Origin: VBCG01 sp037719965
GTDB taxonomy: Bacteria > Pseudomonadota > Gammaproteobacteria > Burkholderiales > Casimicrobiaceae
Assembly (NCBI GenBank): GCA_037719965.1
Contig: JBBJMT010000001.1
Span: forward strand, 434,001 to 498,000
Length of the DNA stretch: 64,000 nt
Direction of reading: 5' to 3'
The number at the start of each line of letters is the position of its first letter. Position 1 is the first letter of the stretch. Shown piece by piece: positions 23,120-32,739 of this stretch. The position numbers and the translations under genes were made by a program. A model generated the notes under the pieces. It was not told where the DNA came from, did not search any database, and worked only from the letters and a program-made list of their open reading frames with translations.

Positions 23120-24523
23120 TCAGCTAGGCCGTAGCCTGTCGCGAAACTGCGCCGTGGCGCCACCCGCTCCGCGCCGGTGCCGCAGCGAGCGCAGCTTTTC
23201 CGCCATCGCGTCGCCGATAAAAATCTGCGGATTCGACGCCGGTGAATAACCAGCGTCGCGTTCACGTTCGGCCACACGGGCCTTGGCGAGTTCGAAGGCA
23301 GCCTGAAATGTGTCGACGCTGGCCAAGCCGCGCTGGAACAACGCCTCGCCGAAAAATGTAGCGTCGCTGCGGTCCCCGCAGCCAAACGAAATACGATCGG
23401 CTTGGGAAGCCGTGACAATCATCGTGTAATCGTCTTTCAACACTGGGATGTAGCCTCCCGAAAAACAGGCCGAAACGACGACGATGCGCCACTTGATCTG
23501 GGCGCCGTCGAGTATCTGTTTCAAGCCCGTCGGCGAAAGCTCGACCAGCGACAGCGGCGGCAAGTCAGTCGTCAGCTTGTGATCGCGACTGCCATGGCTC
23601 GCGACGTACACCATCACGACGTCGTCCGCGACGTCGATCGTCTCGCCGATTTCATTCATCGTTTCGCGCAAGTTGGTCACCGTCGCAAAGGGAGTTGTGA
23701 GGAGCGTCTGCGGATTGTTGATCAGCGTGATCGACCGTCCGGCGGTTCCCCAGCGCTCGTCCATGACCTTTTGCGCGGCTTCGACATCCTTGCGAAACAC
23801 ATCCTGCCGGCCGTACGGCGCAAAGCCCACAAAGTACAAGTCGGCGCGACCCGCGCGTTCAGGCTCCAGAGCTTCGAGCGCATTGTCGAGCAGGAAACTT
23901 TGCGCAGCGAGAACGGTTTCGGATCCCGCGGTTAGACCGTTCGCGGCCGGTTCGCCCGCGTCCACCCACCACGGATGATTCGGCGCGATGCTGTTGGAGA
24001 ACCAGATCGGCGTCGCCAGCAACAGACCGCCGCAGATCGCGCGCAGCCCGACATTGCGCGCGGGCGGCGCCAATGCGACGTAGACGCTGCGCACGAGGAT
24101 GCCGATCAACCACACGATCAGTAGGCTGTCGATCGCATACGCCAACGCGGGTAGTGCCGCTGCAGACCCGACGCTTAAATTGTGCAGACCGTGCAACAGC
24201 TGCACGATGGGCAACGACGCCAGAACGATCACCGGAATCGCGATCGTCAGATGACGCTGCCGAAACAGTAACGCGAGCATTGCCGACAGAAAAAGCAGCA
24301 CCGCGCCGGCAAAAAACTCGGTCCCCGCACCCCACGGCGAGAACGCACCATCAGGGCCGGTTCGCGTCCAATCCGTGAACATGTCGATTAGGGCGGACCC
24401 CAGGAACAGCAGCATGAGCTGCGCGAGATCGATCCGAAATCCGAGGCGCCGTGCCGGCAGGAAGCAAGCAAGACGCAAACCCGCAAAAAGATTGCAACCC
24501 AACGAGGCGAACGCGTAACGCAT
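23120..24523 (-). CDS. Membrane-anchored C13 (legumain-like) peptidase
   Basis: The 467-residue protein begins with about five hydrophobic segments (residues roughly 32-48, 70-86, 91-110, 122-144, 161-176), so the N-terminal third sits in the inner membrane. The C-terminal part is a C13 cysteine peptidase domain with catalytic His310 in MVYVASHGSRDH and Cys353 in VVVSACFSGGY. Family members cleave after Asn/Asp or act as transpeptidases. The substrate is unknown. It is 18 bp upstream of the ABC ATPase gene on the same strand, so both may be co-transcribed. Confidence 0.85.
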   Translation of the reverse strand: MRYAFASLGCNLFAGLRLACFLPARRLGFRIDLAQLMLLFLGSALIDMFTDWTRTGPDGAFSPWGAGTEFFAGAVLLFLSAMLALLFRQRHLTIAIPVIVLASLPIVQLLHGLHNLSVGSAAALPALAYAIDSLLIVWLIGILVRSVYVALAPPARNVGLRAICGGLLLATPIWFSNSIAPNHPWWVDAGEPAANGLTAGSETVLAAQSFLLDNALEALEPERAGRADLYFVGFAPYGRQDVFRKDVEAAQKVMDERWGTAGRSITLINNPQTLLTTPFATVTNLRETMNEIGETIDVADDVVMVYVASHGSRDHKLTTDLPPLSLVELSPTGLKQILDGAQIKWRIVVVSACFSGGYIPVLKDDYTMIVTASQADRISFGCGDRSDATFFGEALFQRGLASVDTFQAAFELAKARVAERERDAGYSPASNPQIFIGDAMAEKLRSLRHRRGAGGATAQFRDRLRPS

Positions 24524-24529
24524 AGGCCG

Positions 24530-25972
24530 TTATAGAGTCGCTTCCGCCGACGTCGCACCCTGCGCGTGCTGTGCGATGAACGCCTTTACTTGTCGCGGGT
24601 CCGCCGCCATCTCCGTTTTCCACTGCCGACGCGACTCGAGGTCCGCGTACGCAGCGGGACGAGCGGGGTCGCGCCCCAATGCCGCGTGAATCGTCGCCGC
24701 GAACTTGACTGGCAATGCCGTCTCGATGCAGATCAGCGGCGTCGCCGCGTCCCGATATTCACCGCCGACTTTGAGACCGTCCGCCGTGTGCGGATCGACG
24801 ATGATGCCAAAGCGCTGCGCCACGCTGCGTATCGTCGCAAGCCGCTCGGCATGCGTGCTCTTGCCCGAGACAAAGCCGCTGACCCGAACCCGCGTCCAAT
24901 GGCGCATGCCTTGCAACTCGAACTCGCCTCGCTCTCCGAGCTCTCGCCACAATTGCTGCACAACGTCGCTATCGCGGCCGGCCATGTCGTGTATGAAACG
25001 CTCGAAGTTGGACGCTTTCGCTATGTCCATCGACGGGCTCGACGTGGCGATCGTTTCGGACGCCGGGCGCGGCCGGTAGCGGCCGGTACGGAAGAATTCG
25101 TCGAGGACATCGTTTTCATTGGTCGCGAGTATCAAATGGCGAATCGGCAGCCCCATTTCGCGCGCGACGTGCCCGGCTAGGATGTTCCCGAAATTGCCCG
25201 ACGGCACCGCAAAATCTACTTGCTCCGTGTCATCCGCGGTGGCGGCGAAATAGCCCTTGAAATAGTAAACCACTTGGGCGGCCACACGCGCCCAGTTGAT
25301 CGAATTGACCGCGCCGATCTTGAACCGTGCCTTGAACGCAGCATCGCCGGCGATGGATTTCACGATATCCTGACAATCGTCGAAGGTTCCATCGATGGCC
25401 AGATTGAAGATGTTCGGATCGTTGAGCGCGAACATCTGCGCCGCTTGAAACGGCGTCATCCGCCCTTTCGGCGAGAGCATGAACACTTTGATCCCGCGCT
25501 TGCCGCGTAGCGCGTATTCGGCCGAGCTGCCGGTATCACCGGAGGTCGCGCCCAGGACGTTGAGCGAACGGCCGTCCCGCTCGAGCACGTACTCGAAAAG
25601 GTTGCCCAGCAGCTGGAGCGCGATATCCTTGAACGCCAACGTCGGACCGTTCGCCGCGCGCAACAAATAAAGCCCGGGCTCGAGACGGGTCAACGGCGTG
25701 ATGTCGTCCGATCCGAACGTGTCACGCGTGTACGTCTTATCGATGATTCGCCGCAGATTGGCCGGCGGTACGTCGTCGATGAAGGACGACAACACGGCAA
25801 ACGCAAGATCGCGGTATCCGAGCGGGCGCAGCGCCGCCAGTTCCGCCGGCGTATAGCGCGGATAACGCTCCGGCACGGCGAGACCGCCGTCGGCGGCCAA
25901 CCCCTCGAGCAGGATTGCGCAGAATGGTTTTGCTTGCCCCTGCCCCGCGCCGCGCGTGCTTACGTAGCGCAT
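24530..25972 (-). CDS. thrC: Threonine synthase
   Basis: Converts O-phosphohomoserine to threonine with pyridoxal phosphate. The 480-residue protein starts at MRYVSTRGAGQG (a second ATG two codons upstream is less typical) and has the PLP lysine K115 in TLAFKDIALQ, NVLGATSGDTGSSAEYAL and AVPSGNFGNILAGHVAREMG. The length fits the long bacterial form. It is the last gene of the alaC-hom-thrC operon, 28 bp after hom. Confidence 0.96.
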   Translation of the reverse strand: MRYVSTRGAGQGQAKPFCAILLEGLAADGGLAVPERYPRYTPAELAALRPLGYRDLAFAVLSSFIDDVPPANLRRIIDKTYTRDTFGSDDITPLTRLEPGLYLLRAANGPTLAFKDIALQLLGNLFEYVLERDGRSLNVLGATSGDTGSSAEYALRGKRGIKVFMLSPKGRMTPFQAAQMFALNDPNIFNLAIDGTFDDCQDIVKSIAGDAAFKARFKIGAVNSINWARVAAQVVYYFKGYFAATADDTEQVDFAVPSGNFGNILAGHVAREMGLPIRHLILATNENDVLDEFFRTGRYRPRPASETIATSSPSMDIAKASNFERFIHDMAGRDSDVVQQLWRELGERGEFELQGMRHWTRVRVSGFVSGKSTHAERLATIRSVAQRFGIIVDPHTADGLKVGGEYRDAATPLICIETALPVKFAATIHAALGRDPARPAAYADLESRRQWKTEMAADPRQVKAFIAQHAQGATSAEATL

Positions 25973-26000
25973 GAACATTCCAACAAGTCAGCCGGTGCAG

Positions 26001-27341
26001 TCAATTCAAATCTTCCAGCCGAATCCTGACGATCTTCCCGCGCACCGTCGGCAATGCTTCAATTCTGGAAATCGCATCAACGACGCTGTTTTCCACCGTG
26101 CGGTGCGTCAACAGGATGATGTCCGTCTGCTCTTCACCTTCCGGCGGCTCCTTTTGAATCATTGCGTCGATGGAGATGTCGCGATCGGCAAGAATGCGCG
26201 TGATATCGGCTAGCACCCCAGGCCGGTCCTCCACGCGCATGCGCAGGTAATAGCTCGTGACGACCTCGCCTATGGACAAAATCGGCACGTCGGTCAACTG
26301 ATCGGGCTGAAACGCAAGATGGGGGACGCGATGCCCGGGGTCCGCGGTGTGCATGCGGGTGACGTCGACGAGATCGGCGATCACCGCGCTCGCTGTGGGC
26401 TCGGCGCCCGCCCCTGCTCCGTAGTACAGCGTGGGACCGACGGCGTCGGCCTTAACAAGGACTGCGTTCATGGCGCCTTCAACGTTGGCGATTAGCCGCT
26501 TGGTCGGGATCAGCGTTGGGTGTACGCGCAGCTCGATGCCATCAGCCGCGCGGCGCGTAATCCCGAGGAGCTTGATCCGATAGCCGAGTTCCTCTGCGTA
26601 ACGGATGTCCTCACGCGTCAGCGCACTGATCCCCTCGGCGTACGCTTTATCGAACTGCATGGGAACGCCGAAGGCGATGGCCGACATGATCGTGAGCTTG
26701 TGCGCGGCGTCGATGCCATCGACGTCGAAGGCAGGATCGGCTTCCGCGTAGCCGCGTCGCTGCGCCTCCTTAAGGGCCGTCTTGAACGAGGCTCCGGTCG
26801 CGCGCATCTCCGATAGAATAAAATTCGACGTGCCATTGATGATGCCGGCGATCCACTCGATTCGATTGGCGGTCAGCCCTTCGCGCAGCGCCTTGATGAT
26901 CGGGATGCCCCCGGCCACCGCCGCTTCGAATGCGACCATGACGCTTTGCGCATGCGCCGCCGCGAAAATCTCGTTGCCGTGATGCGCGAGCAGCGCTTTG
27001 TTGGCGGTGACGACATGCTTGCCGTGCGCAATGGCGTCAAGCACCAGTGCGCGGGCAGGCTCGAGCCCCCCGACGAGCTCGCATACAATGTCGACATCGG
27101 GATGCGCGACGACCTTCGCCGCATCGTTGGTGACGCTGATCCCGGTCAGGCCACCAGCCGCCGCACTTGCGCGGTCGAGCGTCCTCGTCGCAATCCAGTT
27201 GATGCGAATGGGCCGTCCCGCGCGGCGCGTGATCTCCTCCTCGTTGCGCCGCAGAACATCCCACGTGCCTTTGCCGACGGTGCCGAATCCAAGCAGGCCG
27301 ACGTGCAGCGGCTTCATCGTTTTGCTCGCATGCGCGGTCAT
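26001..27341 (-). CDS. hom: Homoserine dehydrogenase
   Basis: Reduces aspartate semialdehyde to homoserine. The 446-residue protein has the NAD(P) motif HVGLLGFGTVGKGTWD near residue 13, the catalytic region NGTSNFILSEM and FDVDGIDAAHKLTIMSAIAF, and a C-terminal ACT domain (RMRVEDRPGVLADITRILAD) that in this family confers feedback inhibition by threonine. It starts two bases after the stop of alaC and precedes thrC, so the operon supplies threonine from the aspartate pathway. Confidence 0.97.
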   Translation of the reverse strand: MTAHASKTMKPLHVGLLGFGTVGKGTWDVLRRNEEEITRRAGRPIRINWIATRTLDRASAAAGGLTGISVTNDAAKVVAHPDVDIVCELVGGLEPARALVLDAIAHGKHVVTANKALLAHHGNEIFAAAHAQSVMVAFEAAVAGGIPIIKALREGLTANRIEWIAGIINGTSNFILSEMRATGASFKTALKEAQRRGYAEADPAFDVDGIDAAHKLTIMSAIAFGVPMQFDKAYAEGISALTREDIRYAEELGYRIKLLGITRRAADGIELRVHPTLIPTKRLIANVEGAMNAVLVKADAVGPTLYYGAGAGAEPTASAVIADLVDVTRMHTADPGHRVPHLAFQPDQLTDVPILSIGEVVTSYYLRMRVEDRPGVLADITRILADRDISIDAMIQKEPPEGEEQTDIILLTHRTVENSVVDAISRIEALPTVRGKIVRIRLEDLN

Positions 27342-27343
27342 CC

Positions 27344-28552
27344 TTACAGGAGTGCGTCGTCGCGAAACATCTGCTTGATCCCGCGCACCGCCTGCCGCGT
27401 CCGCGCCTCGTTCTCGATCAGCGCGAACCGTACGTGGTCGTCACCGAATTCCCCGAATCCGATACCGGGCGAGACCGAAACCTTGGCATCGGCAAGAAGC
27501 TTTTTCGCAAACTCGAGCGAGCCGATCTCGCGATACGGCGCCGGAATCCTCGCCCAGACGTACATCGTCGCTTTAGGGTTAGCGACGATCCAGCCCGACT
27601 CGTGTAGTCCGCGGACGAGTACGTCGCGGCGCTTTTGGTACTTGCCGGTGATCCCGGCGACACACTCTTGCGGGCCCTCGAGCGCGGCGATCGCGGCAAC
27701 CTGAATCGGGGTGAACGTGCCGTAGTCGTGGTACCCCTTGATCCGCGACAACGCATTGACGAGATCACGATTGCCGACCATGAAGCCGATACGCCAGCCC
27801 GCCATGTTGTAGCTCTTGGACATCGTGAAAAATTCGACCGCAACATCGCGCGCGCCCGCCACTTGCATGATCGATGGCGCGCGCCACCCGTCAAAGCAGA
27901 TGTCCGCGTAGGCCAGATCGTGAACAACATAGATGCCGTATTCCTTGGCGAGCGCGATGATCTTTTCGAAAAACGGCAATTCGACGCACTGCGCCGTCGG
28001 GTTGGCCGGAAAATTGACGATGAGCATCTTCGGCTTGGGCAGACTCAACTTGATCGCCTGCTCCAGCTCAACGAAGAAATCGACGTCCGGCGTGAGCTGG
28101 ACTTGCCGGATATCCGCGCCGGCGATGACCGGCCCATAGATGTGAATCGGGTAACTCGGGTTGGGGACGAGAACCGTGTCGCCGCGTCCCAGGGTCGCCA
28201 AGGCAAGATGCGCGATGCCTTCTTTCGATCCGATCGTGACGATCGCTTCGCTTTCCGGATCGAACTCGACACCCCATCGGTTGCGATACCAGTGGCAAAT
28301 CGCACGGCGCAAGCGCGGAATGCCTTTGGACACCGAATACCCATGCGTGTCGCTGCGCTGCACGGTTTCGACGAGCTTGGCCACGATGTGCGGCGGCGTA
28401 GCTCCATCCGGATTGCCCATGCCGAAGTCGATGATGTCTTCGCCGCGCCTGCGCGCGGCCATCTTGAGTTCGGCGGTGATTGAAAAGACGTACGGGGGCA
28501 GGCGCTCGATGCGCGCAAACTGCGTTGCCACTGGGGAGGCCATGCGGAGCAT
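27344..28552 (-). CDS. alaC: Alanine aminotransferase (AlaC-type class I PLP enzyme)
   Basis: The 402-residue enzyme has the fold-type I pattern: IDFGMGNPDGATPPHIV, IVNFPANPTAQ, Asp in VVHDLAYADI and the PLP lysine K246 in FTMSKSYNMAGWRIGF. By family it transfers amino groups between alanine/glutamate and pyruvate/2-oxoglutarate. The position directly before hom and thrC is standard in betaproteobacteria. A second ATG three codons in (MASPVATQF) is also possible. Confidence 0.92.
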   Translation of the reverse strand: MLRMASPVATQFARIERLPPYVFSITAELKMAARRRGEDIIDFGMGNPDGATPPHIVAKLVETVQRSDTHGYSVSKGIPRLRRAICHWYRNRWGVEFDPESEAIVTIGSKEGIAHLALATLGRGDTVLVPNPSYPIHIYGPVIAGADIRQVQLTPDVDFFVELEQAIKLSLPKPKMLIVNFPANPTAQCVELPFFEKIIALAKEYGIYVVHDLAYADICFDGWRAPSIMQVAGARDVAVEFFTMSKSYNMAGWRIGFMVGNRDLVNALSRIKGYHDYGTFTPIQVAAIAALEGPQECVAGITGKYQKRRDVLVRGLHESGWIVANPKATMYVWARIPAPYREIGSLEFAKKLLADAKVSVSPGIGFGEFGDDHVRFALIENEARTRQAVRGIKQMFRDDALL

Positions 28553-28613
28553 TCTTTCGTAAGCGCCCGGAGCCGTCCGAGCGACGGAAGAAGTAGAGAA
28601 CCTACGACTTGAC

Positions 28614-28619
28614 TATAAT
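28614..28619 (+). promoter_or_regulatory. TATAAT-like -10 box between alaC and the Mth938-like gene
   Basis: A perfect TATAAT lies in the divergent intergenic region, about 125 bp upstream of the 28743 gene. No clear -35 box is seen at the usual spacing, so confidence is low. Confidence 0.3.
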
Positions 28620-28742
28620 CCTAACGAAAACGCGGAGTTACCGCAATGCAACATGCAACGAACCTGACTTGAGCCGCTTGGGATGTCGGCGGGTCTGCTC
28701 TAGGACGATGCCCAACGGGCGGCAGTGGCGTGAACACCTTAA

Positions 28743-29111
28743 ATGAAATTTCATCTGCAGGCGCCGACCGCAACGCTCGTCACGGGTTTGGGACCTGGCT
28801 GGATCCGCGTGGGCGAGCGCGAATACCGCGAGAACATCGTATTGACTCCCGACGTCCTCGTGCCCGGATGGGCGCCTGCCGGATTCGCTGCGTTGGCGCC
28901 AGCCGATTTCGCGGGCCTGCTCGAATACGCGCCGGAATTGGTCTTGCTGGGCACCGGCGCCGCGCAGCGTTTCCCCGATCCGCGTCTGACCGGCGGGCTT
29001 GCCGCGGCGGGCATCGGTGTCGACGTCATGGACACCCGCGCGGCATGCCGGACATTCAATATCCTGATCGCCGAAGACCGCCGAGTCGTTGCGGCGCTAT
29101 TGATCGAGTAG
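28743..29111 (+). CDS. Mth938-like domain protein
   Basis: This 122-residue protein belongs to the Mth938/DUF498 family, a small alpha/beta fold without an agreed function in bacteria. Diagnostic segments are GWIRVGEREYRENIVLTPD, PELVLLGTGAAQRFPDP and GIGVDVMDTRAACRTFNIL. The length is normal. It is divergent from the alaC operon and followed by a 122-bp-type intergenic repeat. Confidence 0.88.
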   Translation: MKFHLQAPTATLVTGLGPGWIRVGEREYRENIVLTPDVLVPGWAPAGFAALAPADFAGLLEYAPELVLLGTGAAQRFPDPRLTGGLAAAGIGVDVMDTRAACRTFNILIAEDRRVVAALLIE

Positions 29112-29151
29112 CCTGGCGATGCACGTGCGAGAGCGCCGTCGGCAACTCACT

Positions 29152-29272
29152 CGCCCTCCGCGTTAGGTCGGCGAGACACGTTGCGTCGCGTTGTCGGGCT
29201 TAAGCTCGGTCGCGCGGCGACGCGCCCTGCGGGCCTTGCCTCAGCCTGACGGCCTCGGCCGCCGCGCTCACT
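29152..29272 (+). repeat. Dispersed intergenic repeat, single copy of the 122-bp family
   Basis: The unit begins TCGCCCTCCGCGTTAGGTCG and ends in GCCGCGCTCAC. Similar units stand in tandem at 39967-40320. This copy fills the gap between the Mth938-like gene and the stop of the ABC-2 permease. Confidence 0.85.
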
Positions 29273-30119
29273 CGCCCATTTGCAAGAGCATGCCATGATT
29301 GCGCGCGTAGCGAATCGCACCGCGGAACACGAATACGCCGAGTGCCAGGTAGACGATGTTGAGCGCCAGCGCGTTCCAGAAATAATCCCACCGGAACGTG
29401 CCGTCGAGGAGGACCGCGCGCATCCCTTCGAATACATACGCGGCCGGCAGCGCATATGCGATCACCTGCAGCCATTCTGGCAACACGCTGATCGGATAGT
29501 AGACGCCGGAGACCGGAGCGACGAGAAAGATTCCTGCCCAGGCGAGTTCTTCGGCACCGAGGCCCCAGCGCAAGATCATCCCGGAGACCGCGAGACCGAT
29601 CGCCCATCCGAACGCAAGCAGCATCGCGAAGAATGCAATCAGCGAGAACCCGAGCGAAAAAATCGAATAGCGAAACAAGAGCCACGCAAAAACGCAGGCG
29701 CCGCCGACGCCGATTGCCGTGCGCAGGATGCTCATCGTGATCTGGCCCGCGATGAATTCGCGCAGCCGCAACGGGCTCACGAAGAGATTGCCGAGATTGC
29801 GGGAATAAAGCTCCTCGATGAACGTCAACGAGACGCCGAGCTGTCCGCGAAAGAGCACGTCCCATAGCAACACGGCGCCGATGAAGAATCCGGGGGCGTC
29901 TTTCAAAAAACTGTTGGTGGGTGCGAGGTAGAGGGTCAGAAAGGCCCACAGGACCATCGTAACCGTCGGGTAATACGCCATCGACACCAGGCGCGGCCAA
30001 GACTTGAGCAACAGGTAAGCGTGCCGGCGTACGAACGCGCGGACGCGGCGCGCCGACGCCAAAATTCCCGTTTGCGGGTAGAAGCTCGTCGCGACGAAGG
30101 CAGCGTGGGCGGGAGGCAT
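29268..30119 (-). CDS. ABC-2 type transport permease
   Basis: The 283-residue membrane protein has about six hydrophobic segments and the ABC-2 signature region GIFLVAPVSGVYYPISVLPE followed by WLQVIAYALPAAYVFEGMR. It pairs with the ATPase gene 6 bp upstream. Such pairs export lipids, polysaccharides or drugs, and the sequence does not say which. The stop overlaps the end of the intergenic repeat by a few bases. Confidence 0.9.
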   Translation of the reverse strand: MPPAHAAFVATSFYPQTGILASARRVRAFVRRHAYLLLKSWPRLVSMAYYPTVTMVLWAFLTLYLAPTNSFLKDAPGFFIGAVLLWDVLFRGQLGVSLTFIEELYSRNLGNLFVSPLRLREFIAGQITMSILRTAIGVGGACVFAWLLFRYSIFSLGFSLIAFFAMLLAFGWAIGLAVSGMILRWGLGAEELAWAGIFLVAPVSGVYYPISVLPEWLQVIAYALPAAYVFEGMRAVLLDGTFRWDYFWNALALNIVYLALGVFVFRGAIRYARNHGMLLQMGE

Positions 30120-30125
30120 CGGAAT

Positions 30126-30932
30126 TTAAGCGGTGATCTCATCGGCGCCGGCGCCGACTTCGTGCTCGTTTTGGCGGCCGCGCGCGACATCCAAGAACAC
30201 TTCATCCATGTTCTCGCGCCCATAACGTTCAAGCAATTGCGCCGGCGACCCCTGATCGACGACGACACCCGCGCGCAGCATGATCACGTCATCGCACATG
30301 CGCTCGACCTCGGCCATGTTGTGCGACGCGAGCAGCATCGTGCAATGACTTTCGCGCTGGTACCGTTCGAGGTACGTGCGCATGCGGTCACCGATGTCCG
30401 GATCGAGTGAGGCGGTCGGCTCGTCCAGCAGCAGCACGTCGGGTCGGTTGAGCAGCGCCTTGGCCAGCGAAACGCGCGTGCGCTGGCCGGCCGAGAGGTT
30501 GCCGTACGGGCGTTTGAGGATATCGGTCAGATCGAACTGCTGCGCGATCTCCGCGATGCGCACCTTTGGCTCACGAATTCCGTACAAGTCGGCGAACACG
30601 CGCAGGTTCTCGCGCACCGTAAGCCGCTTGGGGAGATCGACATACGGCGACGTGAAGTTCATTCGCGGCAACACGCGATAGCGACGCCGCAGCATGTCGG
30701 TTCCGAGCACGGTAATCGTACCGGCGGTCGGGGTCAGCACACCCAGCAGCATCGACAACGTCGTCGTCTTGCCCGCGCCGTTGCCGCCCAATAACGCGGT
30801 CGTCGTACCGCGACGGACGGCGAAGGAAATGCCCTTGACGGCCTCGATCTCGCCGTAATTCTTGCGCAGATTCGTTACGACGATAGCAGCGTCGAGTGGG
30901 CTCTTGATCGGGTGCGAGGGTAAGTCTGTCAT
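30126..30932 (-). CDS. ABC transporter ATP-binding protein (ABC-2 exporter type)
   Basis: I place the start at the ATG giving MTDLPSHPIKSPLDAAIVV (268 residues); two upstream in-frame ATGs are possible but the extra residues look non-native. It has Walker A GGNGAGKTTTLSM, signature LSAGQRTRVSLAKAL, Walker B LLLDEPTASLD and the H-loop LLASHNM. It forms an exporter with the ABC-2 permease that follows. Confidence 0.9.
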   Translation of the reverse strand: MTDLPSHPIKSPLDAAIVVTNLRKNYGEIEAVKGISFAVRRGTTTALLGGNGAGKTTTLSMLLGVLTPTAGTITVLGTDMLRRRYRVLPRMNFTSPYVDLPKRLTVRENLRVFADLYGIREPKVRIAEIAQQFDLTDILKRPYGNLSAGQRTRVSLAKALLNRPDVLLLDEPTASLDPDIGDRMRTYLERYQRESHCTMLLASHNMAEVERMCDDVIMLRAGVVVDQGSPAQLLERYGRENMDEVFLDVARGRQNEHEVGAGADEITA

Positions 30933-31036
30933 TGCGAAAGGTCGCCAACGAGACACCGCCATATCGCGTCCGATTGTAGGCGATGAACATTGCGCAGGCT
31001 GCTGCAAACGTTGCTGCTAGCCTCTCTCGTTGCGAT

Positions 31037-31747
31037 TCAGCACTGAATCGTTGTTTTGCAGTATTGCGCGAGTTCGCGCACGACCGTTCGGCCATCGACA
31101 GGCACCTGCGCTTTCGCCTCGCCGTACTCAAGCTCCAGCTTCATCCGATACTTGTTGAAGAATGGTTCGAACTGTTCGGCGCCGACCGTGCCGAGCGCAT
31201 AGAAGTCGTCGGCCTGCGCGTCGTATTCAAGCAGGATCGCCGCCAGCGGCTGCGGTGCCGGACCGGACATCACGCGTGCGCCCTGCGCCGGATCGTAGAC
31301 GCTGTGATCGGCGCAGCAGTGGATCACCTGCGCGCCCGACGTGGCCGACCGTTCGCGCTGGTAACGGATGAACGACACTTCGCGCGTCGGATACGCGAGC
31401 TTGTGCGCGCAAATCGCCGAGAAGGCAACGATGGTCCGCTGCTCGCCAACGCCACCTTGCCAGGCGTACGACGCGCCATCCTCGCGTTGCAGCGCGGCCG
31501 CGGCGGCCACCGGGCGTCCAAGCTTCAACAACAGGCACGGTGTGGCGGCGAATGGGTAGTGAAAGACGTAGTTGGTCTCCGCGGCGAGTTGGCGGCTTCT
31601 GATGGGCTTTCCGTGGATGTCGACCAGCCGCGTGCGCGCGTACAGCCGCGGTGGCGCGTTCGCCCATGAGTCGGAAAGCGCGCCCCACCCTGTAATCGCG
31701 GCGCCTCCCAACGCCGAACACGATCCTAAAAATTCGCGTCGTTTCAT
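31037..31747 (-). CDS. Rieske [2Fe-2S] protein with TAT-like signal
   Basis: The 236-residue protein begins with a twin-arginine-like leader (MKRREFLGSCSALGGAA). It shows the Rieske cluster ligands as C-A-H in FSAICAHKLAYP and C-C-A-D-H in IHCCADHSVYDPAQGARV, with the usual glycine-rich follow-up PAPQPLAAILLEYD. It would be an exported electron-transfer protein. No cytochrome bc or oxidase subunits are adjacent, so its partner is unknown. The start overlaps the stop of the HDAC-like gene (31744-31747), indicating coupled translation. Confidence 0.82.
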   Translation of the reverse strand: MKRREFLGSCSALGGAAITGWGALSDSWANAPPRLYARTRLVDIHGKPIRSRQLAAETNYVFHYPFAATPCLLLKLGRPVAAAAALQREDGASYAWQGGVGEQRTIVAFSAICAHKLAYPTREVSFIRYQRERSATSGAQVIHCCADHSVYDPAQGARVMSGPAPQPLAAILLEYDAQADDFYALGTVGAEQFEPFFNKYRMKLELEYGEAKAQVPVDGRTVVRELAQYCKTTIQC

Positions 31748-32739
31748 ATTTGAGTGCCCCTACCTCGGTCACCCGTTGCTACGTCAGCATCAGGTTGCCA
31801 CGTTCCATCACGACGTCCATCAGCGATCAGCTCGCGCACGTGCTCCGCAGCACTTCGCGCGAGCGCGGGGAGCGCGTAGCCGCCTTCCAGGGTCGACACC
31901 ATCCGCCCTTGCGCGTGGCGCACAGCGACGGCGCGGAGTTCCTGCGTCACCCACGCGTAATCGGCGTCCGCAAACTCCAGGCCTGCGAGCGGGTCGTCGC
32001 GATGGGCGTCGAATCCAGCCGAGATGAGCACGAGCTCCGGTCGATGCGTTTCGAGCGCCGGCAGCCAACGATCGCGGACGACTTTGCGGAAGACCGCGCT
32101 GCCGCTTCCCGCAGACAATGGAATGTTGACCATGTTCGCGGCCGGGGAGTCCAACCCGGAATACGGATACAGAGGATGCTGGAAAATCGACACCATGAGC
32201 ACGCGCGGGTCGTTCGCAAAAATATCCTCGGTGCCATTCCCGTGATGAACGTCGAAATCGACAATGGCGACCCGTTGGAGGCCATGCGCCATCAGTGCAT
32301 GCGCGGCCCCGACCGCAACGTTGTTGAACACGCAAAAACCCATCGCCCGATGCCGTTCCGCGTGATGCCCCGGTGGCCGGACGGCGCAAAACGCCGTCTG
32401 ACATTGGCCGCTTAGTACCAAATCCACCGCCTGCACGACGGCGCCCGCGGCATGGAGCGCCGCGCTTAACGAATGCGGATTCAGCGCGGTGTCCGGATCG
32501 AGGAAATGCAACCCCGTCGCCGGGCTTGCCGCCTCGATGGCGTCGATGTAGCGCGCGCCGTGTACGCGGGCGATCTCTTCGCGCGTCGCCGCGCGTGCCG
32601 AGTGGTGCTGTAACTGCGAGGCGAGATCGGCCGCGACCATCGAGTCGCCGATCGCCGTCAGTCGCTCCGGGGATTCCGGATGATACCGGCCCATATCGTG
32701 AAGCAGGCACGACGGATGCGTCAGGTACGCGGTAGTCAC
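31744..32739 (-). CDS. Histone-deacetylase-family amidohydrolase
   Basis: The 331-residue protein is a class II HDAC/acetylpolyamine amidohydrolase type enzyme: HPSCLLHDMGRYHPESPERL at the start, RPPGHHAERHRAMGFCVFNN, zinc ligands in VDFDVHHGNGTEDIF and SAGFDAHRDDPLAG, and STLEGGYALPALARS. I take the GTG at 32739 as start because family members begin at this point (GTG at 32748 is also possible). The longer upstream extension includes a hydrophobic stretch not found in the family. Likely substrates are acetylated amines or proteins. Confidence 0.88.
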   Translation of the reverse strand: MTTAYLTHPSCLLHDMGRYHPESPERLTAIGDSMVAADLASQLQHHSARAATREEIARVHGARYIDAIEAASPATGLHFLDPDTALNPHSLSAALHAAGAVVQAVDLVLSGQCQTAFCAVRPPGHHAERHRAMGFCVFNNVAVGAAHALMAHGLQRVAIVDFDVHHGNGTEDIFANDPRVLMVSIFQHPLYPYSGLDSPAANMVNIPLSAGSGSAVFRKVVRDRWLPALETHRPELVLISAGFDAHRDDPLAGLEFADADYAWVTQELRAVAVRHAQGRMVSTLEGGYALPALARSAAEHVRELIADGRRDGTWQPDADVATGDRGRGTQI

